NCBI RefSeq assembly: GCF_002934265.1
Contig: NZ_PTIX01000005.1
Location: 186,001-250,000, forward strand
Direction: 5' to 3'
Length of the DNA stretch: 64,000 bases
DNA from: Actinokineospora auranticolor
Lineage (GTDB): Bacteria; Actinomycetota; Actinomycetes; Mycobacteriales; Pseudonocardiaceae
Positions 61,261-64,000 of this stretch are shown here, piece after piece. Made by a program: the position numbers and the translations under genes. Within the stretch, counting starts at the first letter, position 1. Each line of letters starts with the position of its first letter. Below the pieces are notes generated by a model that was not told the origin of the DNA, made no database searches, and was given only the letters and a program-made list of their open reading frames with translations.

Positions 61261-64000
61261 CCGTGTCGGACGGATCGGCGAAGCTCGTCGAGGCGCTGCG
61301 CGCGGCGCTGCGGGAGAACGAGCGGCTGCGGCGCGAGCACGACGGCAGGGCGGGCGAGCCCATCGCCGTCGTCGGCGCAGGCTGCCGCTTCGGCGGCGGG
61401 GTGGACTCGCCCGACGCGTTGTGGGACCTCGTCGACCGGGAGGTGGACGCCGTCGGGGCGCCGCCGGGCGACCGGGGGTGGGCCGTCGGGGACGCGTGGC
61501 CGGGGGCCTACCTCGACCGGGCCGCCGGGTTCGACGCCGAGTTCTTCGGGATCTCCCCGCGCGAGGCGCTGGCCATGGACCCGCAGCAGCGGCTCGCGCT
61601 GGAGTGCTCGTGGGAGGGGCTGGAGCGGGCGGGCATCGACCCGTTGTCGCTCAAGGGATCCGCGACCGCCGTCTACTTCGGGTCGAGCCTGCACGACTAC
61701 GCCCAGCGGGTGCGGGGCGTGCCCGAGCTGAACGGCCTGCTCGCCACCGGGAACGCCGCCGCGGTGCTGTCCGGCCGGATCGCCTACGCGCTGGGGCTGG
61801 AGGGGGCGGCGGCCACGGTCGACACCGCGTGCTCCTCGTCCCTGGTCGCCCTGCACCTCGCGGTCAAGGCCTTGCGCCGGGGCGAGTGCGCGTTGGCCCT
61901 GGTCGGCGGCGCCACGATCATGGCGACCGTCGACATGTTCGCCGAGTTCGGCCGCCAGGGCGCGCTCGCCGACGACGGGCGCTGCAAGGCGTTCGCCGCG
62001 GGCGCCGACGGCACCGGGTGGGGCGAGGGTGTCGGCGTCCTGGTGCTGGAACGCCTTTCGGACGCCCGCCGCGCGGGCCGGGAGATCCTGGCCGTGGTCC
62101 GTGGCACGGCGGTGAACCAGGACGGCGCCTCGAACGGCCTCACCGCGCCGAACGGGCCCGCGCAGCGCCGGGTGATCGAACTGGCCTTGGCCGACGCGGG
62201 CCTCACACCGTCCGATGTGGACCTGGTGGAGGCGCACGGCACCGGCACCGCCCTCGGTGACCCGATCGAGGCCCAAGCGCTGTTGTCGACCTACGGCCAG
62301 GACCGCGCCGAACCGCTCTACCTGGGCTCGGTCAAGTCCAACCTCGGGCACACCCAGGCCGCCGCCGGGGTCGCCGGGGTGCTCAAGGTCATCGGCGCGA
62401 TGCGGCACGGCACCCTGCCCCGCACCCTGCACGTCGACGAACCGACCCCGCACGTGGACTGGAGCGGCGGCGAGGTCGCCCTGCTGACCGCCGCTCGCCC
62501 GTGGCCCGACCTCGACCGACCCCGGCGGGCCGGGGTCTCCTCGTTCGGGGTCAGCGGCACCAACGCGCACGTGATCCTCGAAGAAGTCCCCGCCGAACCG
62601 GCGCCGGGGAAGTCCACACAGGACTCAATGCTGCCCTGGGTGCTCTCGGCGCGGGGAGCGGCCGGGATCGAGCGGCAGGCGCGGCGGCTCGCGGCGGCGG
62701 TCGACGGCGCCTCGCCGGTCGACGTCGGCTGGTCCCTGGCCAACACCCGAGCCGCCCTGCCCGACCGGGCCGTCATCATCGGACGCGACCCGGTGGCCGC
62801 GTTGGACGACGCCGTCACCGGCACCGCGCAGGACCCGGCCGGGGTGGTCTTCGTCTTCCCCGGCCAGGGTTCGCAGTGGCTCGGCATGGGCAGGCAGCTG
62901 CGCGCCGAGTCGCCGGTCTTCGCCGCCGCCCTCGACCGCTGCGCCGAGGTGCTCGACGGCCTCGTCGACTGGTCCCTGCACGACGTGCTGGACCGCGACG
63001 CGCTCGACCGGGTCGACGTCGTGCAGCCCGCGCTCTGCGCCGTCATGATCTCCCTCGCCGAACTCTGGGCCGCCTACGGTGTGCGCCCGGACGTCGTCGT
63101 CGGCCACTCCCAGGGTGAGGTCGCCGCCGCGCACGTCGCCGGGATCCTGACCCTCGAGGACGCGCTGCGGGTGGTCGTCACCCGGTCCCGGCTGCTCACG
63201 CGCCTCGCCGGGACCGGCGGGATGCTGTCCGTCCACACCGACGTCGACACGCTGGCCCCGGTCTTGGCGGACGTCTCCGTCGCGGCGGTCAACGGCCCGG
63301 CGTCCACGGTCCTCTCCGGCGACCCCGCCGCGCTGACCGCGGTCGAGCGGTGGTGCGAGGACAACGGCGTCCGCGCCCGCCGGGTCCCGGTCGACTACGC
63401 CTCCCACTCGCCGCACGTCGAAGCGATCCGGGACGACCTGCTCGCGGCGCTGCGCGAGCTGAACCCGCGTCCGGGCGCCGTCACCTTCCGGTCCACCGTC
63501 ACCGGCACGGTGCCTGCCGGGCCGGAGTTGGACGCCGACTACTGGTACCGCAACCTGCGCGAACCCGTCGGTTTCCGCGACGCCGTCGACGACCTGGTCG
63601 ACCAGGGGCTCGGGAGCTTCGTCGAGCTCAGCCCGCACCCGGTGCTCGTCCCGGCGATCTCGGACCTCCCGGTCGTGGTCGCGGGCACGCTGCGCCGCGA
63701 CGAAGGCGGTCTCGAGCGGTTCCTGCGGTCCGCCGCCGAACTGTGGGTGCGTGGCGTCGACGTGCGGTGGACCGCCGCCTTCCCCGAGGGCAGGCGCGTC
63801 CCGTTGCCCACCTACGCCTTCGACCACCGCGACTACTGGGCCGTCCCGGTGAAGGCGGTCGCGGAGGCCACCGACGACTGGCGCTACCGGGTCACCTGGA
63901 AACCCGTCGAGGCGGAACCGGCACCCAAGACCCCGGCCCACCGGTGGGTCGTGGTCCCCGACGGCGACCTCGACGCCTGGGGCGAGTCCGTGCTGGCGGC
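61257..64000 (+). CDS. Type I modular PKS: extension module 5, cut by the window end
   Basis: The GTG at 61257 overlaps the previous stop and has AGGGGA upstream; 914 codons lie in the window. The N-terminal docking coil reads [20 protein letters not shown], a different docking class from the one above and one that suits the AEELIRLAL tail. The KS is complete (TACSSSL with Cys 192, [18 protein letters not shown]). The AT has GHSQGE (about 616) and YASHS (714-718), the methylmalonyl-CoA signature, and starts [14 protein letters not shown]. After [12 protein letters not shown] the sequence enters the structural part of a KR ([16 protein letters not shown]) with no room for a DH. The remaining domains, further modules and any thioesterase lie to the right. 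Confidence 0.95.

Overview
The window is very GC-rich with strongly GC-biased third codon positions, many GTG/TTG starts and many ATGA/GTGA/TGATG gene overlaps. Together with actinobacterial families (DUF6879, DUF4333, AfsR-like STAND regulator, modular type I PKS), this points to a filamentous actinomycete, probably Pseudonocardiales (Actinosynnema/Saccharothrix/Lentzea-like). The family-level placement is inference.

Layout. (1) 1-5.9 kb: the start of a small ferredoxin gene at the left edge, then a gene graveyard. It holds a decayed IS110 transposase, a DUF6879 remnant, an IS30 C-terminal remnant, a DNA-ligase C-terminal remnant and a cold-shock-domain/IS110 chimera. Two intact secreted-protein genes sit within it (YkuD-like L,D-transpeptidase; HAF-repeat protein). 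(2) 5.9-7.0 kb: an AhpD-like protein and a GtrA-family membrane protein. (3) 7.3-29.9 kb: a phage-tail-like contractile injection system (eCIS) locus. Most genes run leftward in one tightly coupled array: LuxR-type regulator, PD40/DUF11 envelope protein, DUF4255 cap protein, AAA+ ATPase, sheath, tube, assembly protein, DUF6760, a 1029-aa repeat protein, second tube protein, LysM protein, VgrG-like spike, PAAR tip, gp25, baseplate J-like protein, TIGR02242-like tail protein and a zinc-ribbon membrane protein. A DUF4157 (eCIS-core) gene and a membrane-anchored COG1470-like gene lie on the opposite strand. Three low-complexity ORFs fill the spaces between baseplate genes exactly, with coupled starts. 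(4) 30-33 kb: an XRE-HTH/NB-ARC/TPR regulator next to the eCIS, and a DUF4333 lipoprotein. (5) 33.5-35.7 kb: three secreted FG-GAP/VCBS-type proteins in one operon, two of them close paralogues. (6) 36-38.6 kb: a divergent LysR/MFS pair. (7) 39.2-64 kb (edge): a polyketide locus. Two paralogous GT1 glycosyltransferases diverge from a rightward PKS operon of three giant genes; the last is cut by the window end.

How the parts work together. The eCIS genes encode nearly all structural parts of a contractile particle, plus two likely regulators and envelope-facing accessory proteins. No tail fibre or transmembrane tape measure is recognisable. The PKS reads KSQ-AT-ACP / KS-AT-KR-ACP / KS-AT-KR*-ACP // KS-AT-KR-ACP / KS-AT-KR-ACP // KS-AT-... 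Every AT is malonyl-type (GHSIGE + HAFH) except the last, which is methylmalonyl-type (GHSQGE + YASH). No DH or ER domain is present in the modules seen, so the early chain should carry hydroxyl and keto groups only. In KR* the catalytic Ser is replaced by Gly, which predicts a retained ketone or an unusual ketoreductase. The adjacent glycosyltransferases probably decorate or mask the product.
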